64,000 bases of DNA from Vibrio sp. CAU 1672 (GCF_029223195.1 NZ_JARHUF010000019.1:1-64000); one strand, 5' to 3'. Counted from the first letter of the stretch, positions 44,754 through 54,617 are shown. The notes: generated by a model not told the origin, from the letters alone. Translations and numbers: made by a program.

Positions 44754-45584
44754 ATGGAACAATCCATCCGTGACGAAATGCGCGTGCTACCGTCCATCGA
44801 TCCACACTTTGAAATTGAGCGCCGCGTTGCATTTATTAAACGTAAGCTTCAGGAAGCAGGCTGTAAATCATTGGTGCTTGGCATCAGTGGTGGGGTCGAC
44901 TCCACCACGCTTGGACGTCTGGCACAGCTGGCCATCGATGAGTTGAATGAAGAAACAGGCAGTAACGACTACCAGTTTATTGCAGTGCGCCTGCCATATG
45001 GTGAGCAGAAAGACGAAGACGAAGCCCAGCTTGCACTGTCGTTCATCAAGCCGACCCATTCTGTTTCAGTGGACATCAAACCCGGTGTTGACGGGCTCCA
45101 TGCTGCGACAAACACGGCATTGCAAGGCACCGCTCTGCAGCCATCTGATCCTGCGAAGGTGGATTTTGTCAAAGGCAACGTCAAAGCCCGTGCACGCATG
45201 GTCGCCCAGTATGAAATTGCCGGCTACGTGGGAGGCCTGGTAATGGGAACCGACCATTCGGCAGAAAACATCACCGGCTTCTACACTAAGTTTGGTGATG
45301 GTGCCTGTGATCTCGCACCACTGTTTGGTTTAAACAAACGCCAGGTACGTGAAGTGGCGGCAACGCTAGGCGCGCCAGAGCTATTAGTTAAGAAAGTCCC
45401 GACCGCCGATCTGGAGGAGCTGACACCGCAAAAAGCCGACGAAGATGCCCTTAACCTGACTTATGATCAGATTGATGACTTTTTAGAAGGTAAGCCGGTA
45501 TCCGCTGATGTAGTCGAACGACTGGTGAGAATTTATAAAATCACCCAACATAAACGCCAGCCTATCCCGACCATCTATGACTAA
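44754..45584 (+). CDS. nadE: NH3-dependent NAD+ synthetase
   Basis: The product has 276 residues, the length of ammonia-dependent NadE. The ATP pyrophosphatase P-loop is [14 protein letters not shown] (44-57). Later motifs include the loop [42 protein letters not shown] and the C-terminal [17 protein letters not shown]. It makes NAD from deamido-NAD. It has a strong terminator after the stop. It is divergent from the adenylyltransferase gene that produces its substrate. Confidence 0.94.
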   Translation: MEQSIRDEMRVLPSIDPHFEIERRVAFIKRKLQEAGCKSLVLGISGGVDSTTLGRLAQLAIDELNEETGSNDYQFIAVRLPYGEQKDEDEAQLALSFIKPTHSVSVDIKPGVDGLHAATNTALQGTALQPSDPAKVDFVKGNVKARARMVAQYEIAGYVGGLVMGTDHSAENITGFYTKFGDGACDLAPLFGLNKRQVREVAATLGAPELLVKKVPTADLEELTPQKADEDALNLTYDQIDDFLEGKPVSADVVERLVRIYKITQHKRQPIPTIYD

Positions 45585-45664
45585 CAAGGTATCGCTGACA
45601 GACAGGACAAGATGGCTTAACTTCGATTAAAGCCGTTTGCTTCTGGCATCAAGTTTAACCGTAC

Positions 45665-45694
45665 AACCGCTGCAATTATGCAGCGGTTTTTTTT
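45665..45694 (+). terminator. Terminator of nadE
   Basis: AACCGCTGCA pairs with TGCAGCGGTT around ATTA and a run of eight T follows. Confidence 0.92.
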
Positions 45695-45713
45695 GCACTT
45701 GTAGGCAGAATCG

Positions 45714-47531
45714 CTAGTCAACAATGACAACATCACTCTCAGGCACCGCGCAACACGCCAGAATAGTGCCCATGGCGCGCTCCTCCTTACTGGACGCCGG
45801 CACATCCGGATGGTGAACTTGGCCGGACTTCATCGTTACCTTACATGCACCACATAAACCTGCCCGGCAACTGTGAGAAACCCGCAGCCCAGCCTCCTCT
45901 AACTGCTCTAGCAAGGTATGTTGATTATTGCCTGTTAACTGATGACCGTTGTAAGAAATACTGAGCTCTTTACGCCGCTCAGAAGCAGGTAAAGCCACGC
46001 CAAACGCTTCTTGATGATAATTGGTTTCTGCTACACCCCGCTTAAGCAGCAAGTTTTTGGCCTTTTGCATAAAGCCGTCCGGCCCGCAAACAAAAACCTG
46101 GCGCCGCTCGACATCTTTTATCTGCTTGATATGTGACAAGCTAAGACGACCTTTCAACCCAAGCCAGTCACTGGCCGGTTGGGTCAAACAGATTTTAACT
46201 TCCAGGCCAGGATGGTGGCGTTTAAGCTCGGCCAGTTCCTCTTTACACGGAATATCCGCTTCGCTGCGGCACTGATGGTAAAACACCACATCCTCCAGCA
46301 GATCCTGATCCGCAAGATAACGCAGCATTGATAACATCGGTGTAATACCGCTGCCAGCCGAAAGCAGCAACTGGGGCTGAGTTTGATGTTGTGAGAGGTG
46401 AAATTCCCCATCCGGGGTTTCAGCCGTTAATCTATCCCCTACCTGAAAGTCATCCAACAATGCGTTGGACACTCTTCCGCTTGCAATTCTTTTCACTGAA
46501 ATCGCGTAGCGCCCCGGACGGGAGGGACTGGATGAAAGCGTATAGCGACGCGATAAACTCTCACCGTCCAAGTTCACCTCTACCGGCAGATGTTGTCCCG
46601 GCAGATAGTTTGGTAACACGCCCTGACATGGCTCCAGCCAGAAAGTAACAAAATCGCGAGCGATCTCTTCCCGCTCAACACAAGTCAGGATCAGACGCTC
46701 AGAAGCATTATCCGGATAGCTTTCCGGTTCTTTGTGCTCAAGGACTTCCACCGTATCGCCGGCCCGGATCATGCCCTCATTGCGTGCCACTAAGTTTTGG
46801 CCAAAAAACACACCACCGCTTTTGTTGGCGCGAAACTGAGACAAGGTTTTCAGCGGCTCTTTACTGGTACGAAATGTTCCCTTCTCGGTATCCACTGTGG
46901 TCAAAATACAACGCTCACAAGGTTTAACCGACTCAAATTCGACTTCGCCTATGCGGATCCGTTTCCAGCGGTCTTCCTCAAACGGCTGACTACCAGCAAC
47001 CACCAGGTTGGTTCTGAACTGATCCATCGTGTGATGTTCAGAGCTACGACGGTTCAGCTCCTCAAGCGAGGCCTCGCTGATCACCAGCAGCGGATAGCCA
47101 TCGGCAAAACTGACATTGTGACCCACCTTTTCCCGGATCCGGTTAAATTGCTCACCGGTAAACAACAACTCGACATGCACTCCCAGGATCTGGCTAAACC
47201 AGTCATCCGCCTCGTCATTGGTGGTGTAGGCGGTAAAAGTGTCTTTCCATACCGTCGCCGGCGTTGGCTGCATTTTGAACTTTTGGTAACGCAGCCTAAG
47301 CGACGCATAACCGTCACAGCTAAACACAATACCATCGGCAAGCAATGCCGATTTTACCGTCACCAACTGCGGGTACTTTCTCGCCGTCACCATGGCTCCA
47401 TCTGCGGTCGCCAGCATAAAACGGCGGTCAAAACTGAGGCCCTGTTTTTCTACCCAGGCCGATGAGACGGCAATACCTCCAACGGACTTCACCGGGAATA
47501 CATTGATTTGTGACAACACAGCGCGCGACAT
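45714..47531 (-). CDS. MOSC protein fused to a ferredoxin reductase and a 2Fe-2S domain
   Basis: The product has 605 residues. The N-terminal MOSC_N/MOSC domain covers about 1-275 (YcbX-like; FVPVKSVGGI-type start). A FAD-binding domain spans about 290-395 (the RRYTLSSSP flavin motif), an NAD-binding domain to 505 (LLSAGSGITPML, VFVCGPDGFM), and a plant-type ferredoxin with C555, C560, C563 and C593. E. coli YcbX has MOSC plus ferredoxin only; here the whole reductase chain is joined. Members of this group may act with N-hydroxylated substrates or hybrid-cluster-like electron transfer. The gene starts with no neighbour in the same operon. Confidence 0.87.
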   Translation of the reverse strand: MSRAVLSQINVFPVKSVGGIAVSSAWVEKQGLSFDRRFMLATADGAMVTARKYPQLVTVKSALLADGIVFSCDGYASLRLRYQKFKMQPTPATVWKDTFTAYTTNDEADDWFSQILGVHVELLFTGEQFNRIREKVGHNVSFADGYPLLVISEASLEELNRRSSEHHTMDQFRTNLVVAGSQPFEEDRWKRIRIGEVEFESVKPCERCILTTVDTEKGTFRTSKEPLKTLSQFRANKSGGVFFGQNLVARNEGMIRAGDTVEVLEHKEPESYPDNASERLILTCVEREEIARDFVTFWLEPCQGVLPNYLPGQHLPVEVNLDGESLSRRYTLSSSPSRPGRYAISVKRIASGRVSNALLDDFQVGDRLTAETPDGEFHLSQHQTQPQLLLSAGSGITPMLSMLRYLADQDLLEDVVFYHQCRSEADIPCKEELAELKRHHPGLEVKICLTQPASDWLGLKGRLSLSHIKQIKDVERRQVFVCGPDGFMQKAKNLLLKRGVAETNYHQEAFGVALPASERRKELSISYNGHQLTGNNQHTLLEQLEEAGLRVSHSCRAGLCGACKVTMKSGQVHHPDVPASSKEERAMGTILACCAVPESDVVIVD

Positions 47532-47736
47532 AACCTTCTTCCTTTAAATGTTTCCTCAATATCTGCTTGAAACTGGACACCGTCAAAAAAACGTCGCTCG
47601 TTAGCAGATTGGGCTATTGTATAGGTATATGCTTGAAACTTAAAAACCCAATGTACCGGTAGTCGGTGAACGCTCACCTTCCTCTCCGCTCCGACAACCA
47701 CCTGTCCATACTGTGTTTTTCACCGGAGGCCTCATT

Positions 47737-47925
47737 ATGCCGAGCAGAAAAATCCTTATTATTCTCCTGTGTCTGTGCCTCCCGCCCGCGGCGGTATACA
47801 TGGTCAAAGGTTTTGACAAGCACTTTTTGATCAATCTGTTCCTCACCTTTTTCCTCTTCTTCCTTCCGGGCTGCATTCATGCATTCTGGGTGACGATGAA
47901 ACTCACCAGTGAACCGTCTGACTGA
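47737..47925 (+). CDS. YqaE/Pmp3-type small membrane protein
   Basis: The product has 62 residues from ATG 47737, preceded by CGGAGGCC eight bases earlier. The frame opens at 47713 but the GGAGG sits inside that part. Two transmembrane helices are visible: residues 5-22 (IILLCLCLPPAAVYMV) and 28-53 (HFLINLFLTFFLFFLPGCIHAFWVTMK). The P-P-x-A-V and P-G-x-I-H-A motifs are the hallmark of YqaE/Pmp3 proteins, associated with membrane potential and stress. Not listed as an operon with its neighbours. Confidence 0.8.
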   Translation: MPSRKILIILLCLCLPPAAVYMVKGFDKHFLINLFLTFFLFFLPGCIHAFWVTMKLTSEPSD

Positions 47926-48059
47926 GAAAAAAACAGAAATGGGATGCAATGCGGTGACTTTTGCTCTATCATCCTGTCGCCTAAGCGCAAGCGTTTGCCC
48001 AAAGTAAAACAGCGCGTTTAGGCTCCAATCAGACAACTTTTCAATGGTGGGAGCTTTCA

Positions 48060-49088
48060 ATGACAACACTGACAATCACTCGTCCTGACGACTGGCATGT
48101 TCACTTACGCGATGGTGCCGTTCTTAAAGATACCGTTCGCGATATCAGCCGTTACAATGGCCGGGGGCTGATCATGCCAAACACCGTCCCACCGGTGACC
48201 AATACTGAGATGGCCCTCGCCTACCGCGAGCGAATTCTGGCCGAGCAACACGGTGAGCAGTTTGAACCACTGATGACGCTCTACCTGACTGACAACACCA
48301 CGCCCGAAGAGATCCGCAAAGCCAAAGCAACCGGCCACATTGTGGCGGCAAAACTCTACCCGGCCGGTGCCACCACCAATTCAGATTCTGGCGTAACCAA
48401 TGCCAAAAATATTTACCACGTTTTTGAAGCGATGGAAGAAGTGGGCATGTTACTGCTGGTGCACGGTGAAGTCACATCGCACGATGTGGATATTTTTGAC
48501 CGTGAAAAACAATTTCTCGAAACCGTACTGGCTCCGATCGTCAACGACTTCCCGAACCTAAAAATCGTGCTGGAGCACATTACAACGGCTGACGCAGTAG
48601 AGTTTGTGAACAACGCGTCTGATAACGTTGCGGCCACCATCACCGCCCACCACCTACTATTTAACCGCAACCACATGCTGGTCGGTGGTATCAAACCGCA
48701 CTTCTACTGCCTGCCAATCCTCAAGCGCAACACTCACCAGCAAGCACTGATTGAAGCGGCCACCAGTGGCAGTAAGAAGTTTTTCTTGGGGACCGACTCA
48801 GCACCTCACGCCAAAGGGGCAAAAGAATCCGCTTGCGGCTGCGCCGGCTCTTACACTGCCCATGCTGCACTGGAGCTGTACGCTGAAGTGTTTGATAACG
48901 AAGGCAAACTGGAAAACCTGGAAGCGTTTGCCTGCTTTAATGGCCCGGATTTTTATGGCCAGCCACGCAATCAGGACAGCGTGACCTTAACCAAAGCGTC
49001 CTGGAACGTACCGGAGTCAATGCCGTTTGGTGAGGACATCGTCGTGCCGATCCGTGCCGGTGAGTCAATCGGTTGGACGGTAAAATAA
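48060..49088 (+). CDS. pyrC: Dihydroorotase, homodimeric type
   Basis: The product has 342 residues, the class II length. The zinc ligands H13 and H15 lie in DWHVHLRDG, the carboxylated lysine in [13 protein letters not shown] (about 101), the two further histidines in [11 protein letters not shown] and VLEHITT, and D near LGTDSAPH. It converts carbamoyl aspartate to dihydroorotate in pyrimidine synthesis. Alone and followed by a terminator. Confidence 0.95.
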   Translation: MTTLTITRPDDWHVHLRDGAVLKDTVRDISRYNGRGLIMPNTVPPVTNTEMALAYRERILAEQHGEQFEPLMTLYLTDNTTPEEIRKAKATGHIVAAKLYPAGATTNSDSGVTNAKNIYHVFEAMEEVGMLLLVHGEVTSHDVDIFDREKQFLETVLAPIVNDFPNLKIVLEHITTADAVEFVNNASDNVAATITAHHLLFNRNHMLVGGIKPHFYCLPILKRNTHQQALIEAATSGSKKFFLGTDSAPHAKGAKESACGCAGSYTAHAALELYAEVFDNEGKLENLEAFACFNGPDFYGQPRNQDSVTLTKASWNVPESMPFGEDIVVPIRAGESIGWTVK

Positions 49089-49104
49089 CCCCAATCGCAC
49101 TAAG

Positions 49105-49138
49105 AAAAAGGTCATGATTGTCATCATGACCTTTTTTG
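49105..49138 (+). terminator. Terminator of pyrC
   Basis: AAAAAGGTCATGAT pairs with ATCATGACCTTTTT around TGTC. The stem is 14 bp and a T run follows. Confidence 0.9.
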
Positions 49139-49172
49139 TACCTGACTATTGCCGCTCTCTTTCTGGCCAGTG

Positions 49173-50078
49173 TTACCGGCTGCGCAGTTTCTCAATCCCG
49201 CTCCAGGCCGCGACCACCAGCAGACCGGCGACTAACCCGATCAAACCATTAAGTACTATCGGTAACAGCACTGACATAACGCTATGGTTACTGAATGTCA
49301 TGAGCAGGGGATCTATCAGATGATGGACCGCAGACACGTTGTGAACCACAATCCCGCCACCGACCAAAAACATCGCCGCCGTACCAACGACCGTCAGCAT
49401 TTTCATCAACTTTGGTGCAAATGCAATCAACCCGGCTCCCAGTTTAGCGCCCAGCCCAGCCCCCCGAGACCGACGCTCGAGATAGAAACCTAAATCATCC
49501 AGCTTGACGATCCCCGCCACCAGGCCATACACCCCAATCGTCATTAATACCGCGATCAGGCTGACGACCAGGATCTGGGTAATGATACTGCTTCCGGTAA
49601 CGGTACCCAACGCGATCACAATGATCTCTGCCGAAAGGATAAAATCGGTACGGATCGCACCCGCGACTTTCCGCCGCTCATACTCGGCGATTGACTCCCC
49701 GGCCTCAAGCGTCGCCGTTTGTTCCTCATCCGGGTGGTGGTAAGGAAAAAGTTTCTCTAACACTTTCTCCGCCCCTTCAAAACAGAGAAACAATCCCCCC
49801 AGCAGTAGTAACGGCATGATCAGCCAGGGGACAATCGCGCTGATCAACAATGCCGAAGGCACCAGGATCAGTTTGTTCCTGAACGAGCCTTTCGCCACCG
49901 CCCACACCACCGGGAGTTCTCTGTCAGCCGCCACCCCTGAGACCTGCTGGGCGTTAAGCGCCAAATCATCGCCTAACACGCCCGCGGTCTTCTTGGCCGC
50001 CACCTTAGACATCAGTGCCACGTCATCCAATACCGAAGCAATATCGTCTAACAGTGTCAGTAAACTCGCACCTGCCAT
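49173..50078 (-). CDS. DUF808 family membrane protein (YedI-like)
   Basis: The product has 301 residues. N-terminal LLTLLDDIASVLDDVALMSKVAAKKTAGVLGDDLA is the family signature. Five to six hydrophobic helices follow, including LVPSALLISAIVPWLIMPLLLLGGLFLCFEGAEK and the last helices (LLPIVLNGLIGLVAGLLVVAAW). Function unknown; it may act as a small transport or channel protein. It is alone on the minus strand. Confidence 0.87.
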   Translation of the reverse strand: MAGASLLTLLDDIASVLDDVALMSKVAAKKTAGVLGDDLALNAQQVSGVAADRELPVVWAVAKGSFRNKLILVPSALLISAIVPWLIMPLLLLGGLFLCFEGAEKVLEKLFPYHHPDEEQTATLEAGESIAEYERRKVAGAIRTDFILSAEIIVIALGTVTGSSIITQILVVSLIAVLMTIGVYGLVAGIVKLDDLGFYLERRSRGAGLGAKLGAGLIAFAPKLMKMLTVVGTAAMFLVGGGIVVHNVSAVHHLIDPLLMTFSNHSVMSVLLPIVLNGLIGLVAGLLVVAAWSGIEKLRSR

Positions 50079-50248
50079 CGCTCTCTCTTCATTACGTTGA
50101 ATATACTACAAAATGTAACACCACAACTTCAGTCAGCAAAGTAATGATTGCCAACATAAAACAACGCCATTTCGTATTTACGGTTACCAGCAAGATAGCA
50201 GACCTCTAGTCTTGTCTTACCTTCAAGCGGATAAAAGAAACAACCTAG

Positions 50249-51181
50249 ATGAAAAATAAATCCACTTATCCAATTGGCACTCCCGGTCAGAAATGGGGCG
50301 CCGCCGAACGCCAGGCCTGGCTGGCCCGTCAAACCGTCCAGCGCAGTTATCACCAGCAGGTTATAGCAAAGATTGATGCCCTGCGGGGTCGGTTCGATGT
50401 CCACCAGTATGGTGCGCTATCTTACGACGAAACGCGTTTCCCACTGTTTTGCATTAAAACCCGCCAATGGGACAACAATAAGCCCGTCGTTTTGATCACC
50501 GGTGGCGTGCATGGCTATGAAACCAGCGGCGTACAGGGAGCACTTAAGTTCCTCGACACGCAGGCCGACCGATATACCAGGCACTTTAATATAGTGGTGG
50601 TTCCGTGTGTCAGCCCGTGGGGTTATGAAGTGATCAACCGCTGGAACCCAGATTCCCTCGATCCTAACCGTTCCTTCTACCCGGACAGCCCGGCAGAAGA
50701 GGCGGCACAGCTAATCAAGTTGGTCGCAACCCTTGGTGATATCCGGGTCCATTTCGACCTGCACGAAACCACGGATTCTGACGAAAGCGAGTTCCGCCCG
50801 GCCCTGGCGGCGCGCGATGGCCAGCAGTACATTGAAGGGATGATCCCGGATGGTTTCTACACCGTGGGGGACAGTGAAAACCCTCAGCCGGAGTTTCAAA
50901 AAGCGGTGATCGAATCTGTCGCCAAGGTTACCCATATCGCCCCGGCGGATGAAAACGGTGAGATCATCGGCTCACCCGTGGTGCAGCCCGGCGTGATCAA
51001 CTACCCGATGAAGCAGCTGGGTTTATGCGGCAGCGTGACCAACTGCCAGTACGGCACCACCACCGAAGTGTACCCGGACAGCCCGAGAGTGACCGATGAA
51101 GAGTGTAACCTTGCTCAGGTCGCCGCCATTGTCGGTGGTTTGGATTACGTTATCTGTAGTTTGCACGATAAAACAACATAA
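50249..51181 (+). CDS. M14-family metallocarboxypeptidase
   Basis: The product has 310 residues. The zinc site contains H88 and E91 in GGVHGYE, and H168/H172 in VHFDLHET. The C-terminal region contains the catalytic Glu candidate in TTTEVYP. No signal peptide. The arrangement matches the M14 succinylglutamate-desuccinylase/aspartoacylase-related group of cytoplasmic carboxypeptidases. Substrate unknown. A start ATG at 50249 follows a weak site. Confidence 0.83.
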   Translation: MKNKSTYPIGTPGQKWGAAERQAWLARQTVQRSYHQQVIAKIDALRGRFDVHQYGALSYDETRFPLFCIKTRQWDNNKPVVLITGGVHGYETSGVQGALKFLDTQADRYTRHFNIVVVPCVSPWGYEVINRWNPDSLDPNRSFYPDSPAEEAAQLIKLVATLGDIRVHFDLHETTDSDESEFRPALAARDGQQYIEGMIPDGFYTVGDSENPQPEFQKAVIESVAKVTHIAPADENGEIIGSPVVQPGVINYPMKQLGLCGSVTNCQYGTTTEVYPDSPRVTDEECNLAQVAAIVGGLDYVICSLHDKTT

Positions 51182-51542
51182 GCGCCAAGTGCATATCAAA
51201 TAATTCATGTCTTATGTGCACCATGAGTTGACATGACGTCACCAAATTGAAGTTACAAACCTGTCAGCTGTAAAATTCATTCTTACAGCTGACCATAGAT
51301 GTGTCACTTTTCACTCAAATTAAACCTAAGGTTGCTAACTAGCACATGTACCCCCCAGCTTATCCTGGAAAATGCGTTTTAGGGACATTGTTCATCATTT
51401 CAGACAACCAGAATTCAAGCTAAACGACTTAAACTATCTTTGGCCAGGTGACATTCACCGCAGGCACCAAGAAAGAGCTCTAACGACTTTAACTTGGTGT
51501 CTATTACATTTTACTCGAACATAGGTACAAGCATTTCGGTGA
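51182..51542. other. Intergenic region with an 11-bp inverted repeat
   Basis: GTCAGCTGTAA (51263-51273) pairs with TTACAGCTGAC (51283-51293) around nine bases. It has no T tract. The rest of the 361 bases shows no gene. It marks the boundary before the anhydrohexitol-type locus. Confidence 0.55.
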
Positions 51543-52730
51543 TTAATTATAAGCCCGTGCAAGAATTCCACGCCCATGAAAGTGATAACACTTAGTGTCA
51601 TTAGTAATGAATATAGACTCTCCGGCTTGGACATTAACGCTTTGCGTGTTTGAGCAAATAGTCACCTCACCTTCGATACAAAAGAGGATCTCAGCACTTC
51701 TTAGGTACTGAGTCGATTCATCATTATTCACCGACACAATATCAAAACTGAAATCATCTACTGGCACAGAAAATGTCAGTCTGTTCTCTTTAACAATGGG
51801 GTTCAGAATCAACTTTTCTGGCGTCATTGCGACAAAACTGGTGTTATCAATTAACTCAGGAATATCGATGTGTTTGGGGGTCAAACCAGCACGAAGCACG
51901 TTATCAGAGTTTGCCATAATCTCTAAAGCCGTTCCTCGAATATATGCATGAGGCACTTCTGCATGCAGAAACATAGCTTCGCCGGGTGCGAGTTCGATAA
52001 TATTAAGCATCAATGGTGCGAACAAACCTACATCATCAGGGTAATGCTGCTTAAACACCTTGCTGTAATGCATTGCTTGCCGGCTGAGCGCGGTTTTTGG
52101 AGCGATTTCATGAGCTGTATACAACTCCGTTAACGCTTGCTGCTTTTTATCACCACTGAGTGACATAATGAATGTAAAAAATGCCTTTAAACCCTCTGGA
52201 TTAGGATTATTTTCCAACTGAACCAATTCTTTCTCAAGAGTCGAGATATTGGCTTCCTTGAATAACGCAACGATCTGCTCGATAGGTCTAAAACCGTTCA
52301 TTGCTTCATAAAAGGTTAACGCGTAGACCAGCTCTGGCTTGTGGTTAAGATCTTTATAGTTTCGCTGTTCAGAAGTAAGTGGAATCTTCAACTCATTTTC
52401 TCTTTCAAAACCGGCCTGAGCTTTGGCTTTCTTTGGATGAACCTGAACAGAAAGCGGTGTATCTGCCGCGAGCACTTTGAGTAAAAACGGCAGTTCACCA
52501 AATCGAGAACTGGTGTAATCGCCAAGCACCGCTACCTTGTTTTCGCCGATAACATAAGAGAGCGGCAAGCCCGTTTCTTTGATCCTAGAGCAGCCACTGA
52601 GATGCGCGCCCATCCACATCTCCGCCTGTGGCTCTGAGTTTGGGTTTTCCACACCAAACATCTGGCTAATGGAGGACTTGCTCCCCCATTTATAGTTTTG
52701 GATAACTGTATCGAGTTTTGAAATCGACAT
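51543..52730 (-). CDS. manA: Mannose-6-phosphate isomerase, class I
   Basis: The product has 395 residues. The zinc-site motifs are VQVHPKK (Gln, His), NHKPELVYALT (Glu) and EVPHAYIRG (His) in the expected order, plus the N-terminal YKWGSKSSISQ. It interconverts mannose-6-phosphate and fructose-6-phosphate. It is the last of the minus-strand genes gldA-HAD-manA in the PTS/glycyl-radical locus. In E. coli manA is elsewhere, so its presence here suggests this copy is dedicated to sugar phosphates of the locus. Confidence 0.93.
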   Translation of the reverse strand: MSISKLDTVIQNYKWGSKSSISQMFGVENPNSEPQAEMWMGAHLSGCSRIKETGLPLSYVIGENKVAVLGDYTSSRFGELPFLLKVLAADTPLSVQVHPKKAKAQAGFERENELKIPLTSEQRNYKDLNHKPELVYALTFYEAMNGFRPIEQIVALFKEANISTLEKELVQLENNPNPEGLKAFFTFIMSLSGDKKQQALTELYTAHEIAPKTALSRQAMHYSKVFKQHYPDDVGLFAPLMLNIIELAPGEAMFLHAEVPHAYIRGTALEIMANSDNVLRAGLTPKHIDIPELIDNTSFVAMTPEKLILNPIVKENRLTFSVPVDDFSFDIVSVNNDESTQYLRSAEILFCIEGEVTICSNTQSVNVQAGESIFITNDTKCYHFHGRGILARAYN

Positions 52731-52779
52731 AAGCGGCCTCGTCTTAAAGACAATGAGAAATTTTAGAAATCGTTGAACG

Positions 52780-53454
52780 TTACAAAAGGCGATGGACAGT
52801 TAACCGAAGCTCTGTCGGATCTTGTTTGGTGATCGTCACTTCGTGCAGACAATCAATGACAAAATCCGCCTCTGACAATGCCTCTTTTTCGCCATGACTT
52901 AGTACTCCGATGACCTTTGCCTGCGCTGCTTTACCGGAACGTACCCCCACACTAGCATCTTCAAAGCAGATACAGCTTTCGATGTTCAATCCAAGCACTT
53001 CTGCACCTTTGAGATAAGGTTCTGGGTTTGGCTTCCCTTTGGTAATGCATTCAGGGGTAATCAGTACTTTCGGCATGGGTAAATTACCGGCTTTGATCCG
53101 CGCACTCGCAACAGGGATGGTTCCCGACGTAACTATTGCCCAAGGCACATTGAGCTCATTAAGGTGATGCAGTAACTCTCTAGCGCCAGCAATTGGCTTG
53201 ATGCCCGTTATATCTGTTGCTTCCAGCTCTTCCATCCATATCATTTCATCCTGAATTTCTTGCGGTGAAGCATTCGGCAAAAGCTCAGAAATAGATTCAA
53301 TCGCAGGACGACCGTGAATGCGAGACAATACATACTCGGGTTCCAGCCCTTTTTTGGTTGCCCAAGTCGTCCAAGATCGCGTGACAGAAGGAATAGAGTT
53401 GACCAGGGTACCGTCTAAGTCAAACAACAAACCGGTAAAAGGAATCGTGATCAT
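52780..53454 (-). CDS. HAD-family sugar phosphatase (HxpA/YfbT-like)
   Basis: The product has 224 residues. Haloacid-dehalogenase-type phosphatase with a class I cap: motif I LLFDLDGTLVNS (D-x-D-G-T), motif II VTSGT, motif III KGKPNPEPYL (Lys) and motif IV CFEDASVGV. It resembles E. coli HxpA (YfbT), a sugar phosphatase that acts on small hexitol and hexose phosphates. The gene lies between manA and gldA on the minus strand. In this position it might dephosphorylate anhydrohexitol or hexitol phosphates to limit their accumulation; this is inferred. Confidence 0.85.
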   Translation of the reverse strand: MITIPFTGLLFDLDGTLVNSIPSVTRSWTTWATKKGLEPEYVLSRIHGRPAIESISELLPNASPQEIQDEMIWMEELEATDITGIKPIAGARELLHHLNELNVPWAIVTSGTIPVASARIKAGNLPMPKVLITPECITKGKPNPEPYLKGAEVLGLNIESCICFEDASVGVRSGKAAQAKVIGVLSHGEKEALSEADFVIDCLHEVTITKQDPTELRLTVHRLL

Positions 53455-53473
53455 TTCTGTTCTCCAAAGTTAA

Positions 53474-53510
53474 TCAGCCCTGCTCATACACAGGTAACAA
53501 GCAGGGCTGA
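53474..53510 (-). terminator. Inter-gene hairpin between gldA and the HAD gene
   Basis: TCAGCCCTGCT pairs with AGCAGGGCTGA. The minus-strand tail (TTAACTTT) is only partly T-rich, so it may be an attenuator or processing site rather than a full terminator. Confidence 0.5.
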
Positions 53511-53528
53511 TTTCAGTTCAAAATAGAC

Positions 53529-54617
53529 TTAGCTTTTACGACGAAGTCCTTCTGCGTTCGCTGCTTTCATTGCGGCAAACACCATGTCCGGCGTCACGGT
53601 ACGAGATTCATTGTGAATGGTTTCCCCTTCTGCACACGCAGCTTCAGCTACCGCTGACAAATCCTCATCAAATACGTTTTCTAAACCAATTTGAGCGAGA
53701 GTTGTTGGCAAACCAACGCGCTCACAGAAGTCATATACTGTTGCGATGGTCTCTGCAGGCTTATCGGTTAAGAACAGAGAAGACAACACGCCGAACGCCA
53801 CTTTTTCACCGTGTAGAAAAGCATGCGTCGGCTCTAGAACCGTCAAGCCATTGTGAATTGCATGCGACGCCGCAAGACCGCCACTTTCAAAACCTAAACC
53901 ACTTAACAAAGTGTTCGCTTCAACAACACGTTCCAGTGCTGGCGTAACAACACCTTGTTCATTGGCGGTTCTTGCCATCACACCATATTGAAGCAAGGTG
54001 TCGTAGCACAAACGAGCCAATGCATAAGCAGAAACCGATCCAACATTTCCTGTCATGTTGGAGGCAAAGCTTTGTTGGCAAGACTCTGCTTCAAACCATG
54101 TTGCTAACGCATCGCCCATACCTGCGATAAGTAGGCGAACTGGTGCTTTAGCAATGATTTGGGTGTCAACCAAAACTAAGTTTGGGTTTTGAGGAAGGAT
54201 CAGGTAACGCTTGAACTCGCCCTCTTCGGTGTAGATAACAGAAAGAGCACTGCAAGGCGCATCGCTTGCGGCCAAGGTTGGTACGATTGCAACAGGCACT
54301 TTCGCTTCGTGAGATGTCGCTTTCGCCGTATCAATGGTTTTGCCGCCACCTAAGCCAACCACAAATTCGCCTTCAAAACTTTTTAACATAGCCGTCAATC
54401 GAGCAATTTCTTCGTCAGAACACTCACCAGCGAATCGAACCACTTCTACCTCTACGTTCTCTAGGTATGGTTCAAATTCTGTCAACAATGTGTCGTAGAC
54501 GAACGGGTCGCAGATCATCAAGCCTTTTTTACCAAAGCGATTTAGCTCTGTGCCAAGTTGTTTACGAGCATCTTTACCCTGAACGTAACGTCCCGGAAAA
54601 ATAGTTGTGGTAAGCAT
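53529..54617 (-). CDS. gldA: Glycerol dehydrogenase
   Basis: The product has 362 residues from ATG 54617, preceded by TAGGAGTTATT; the frame extends to 54701 but the E. coli GldA length is 367 and starts at the same motif. Iron/zinc-dependent alcohol dehydrogenase type III: GGGKTIDTAK (NAD), ASDAPCSALSV, metal ligands in GMGDALATWFEAE (Asp), HAIHNGL and HGEKVAFG (His). It reduces dihydroxyacetone or hydroxyacetone with NADH. Hydroxyacetone to 1,2-propanediol is its role in the proposed pathway. Confidence 0.92.
   Translation of the reverse strand: MLTTTIFPGRYVQGKDARKQLGTELNRFGKKGLMICDPFVYDTLLTEFEPYLENVEVEVVRFAGECSDEEIARLTAMLKSFEGEFVVGLGGGKTIDTAKATSHEAKVPVAIVPTLAASDAPCSALSVIYTEEGEFKRYLILPQNPNLVLVDTQIIAKAPVRLLIAGMGDALATWFEAESCQQSFASNMTGNVGSVSAYALARLCYDTLLQYGVMARTANEQGVVTPALERVVEANTLLSGLGFESGGLAASHAIHNGLTVLEPTHAFLHGEKVAFGVLSSLFLTDKPAETIATVYDFCERVGLPTTLAQIGLENVFDEDLSAVAEAACAEGETIHNESRTVTPDMVFAAMKAANAEGLRRKS

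Noticed and set aside
51263..51293. attC-like or integron site
   Set aside because: The inverted repeat lacks the R-box core GTTRRRY sequences and no integron genes are near.
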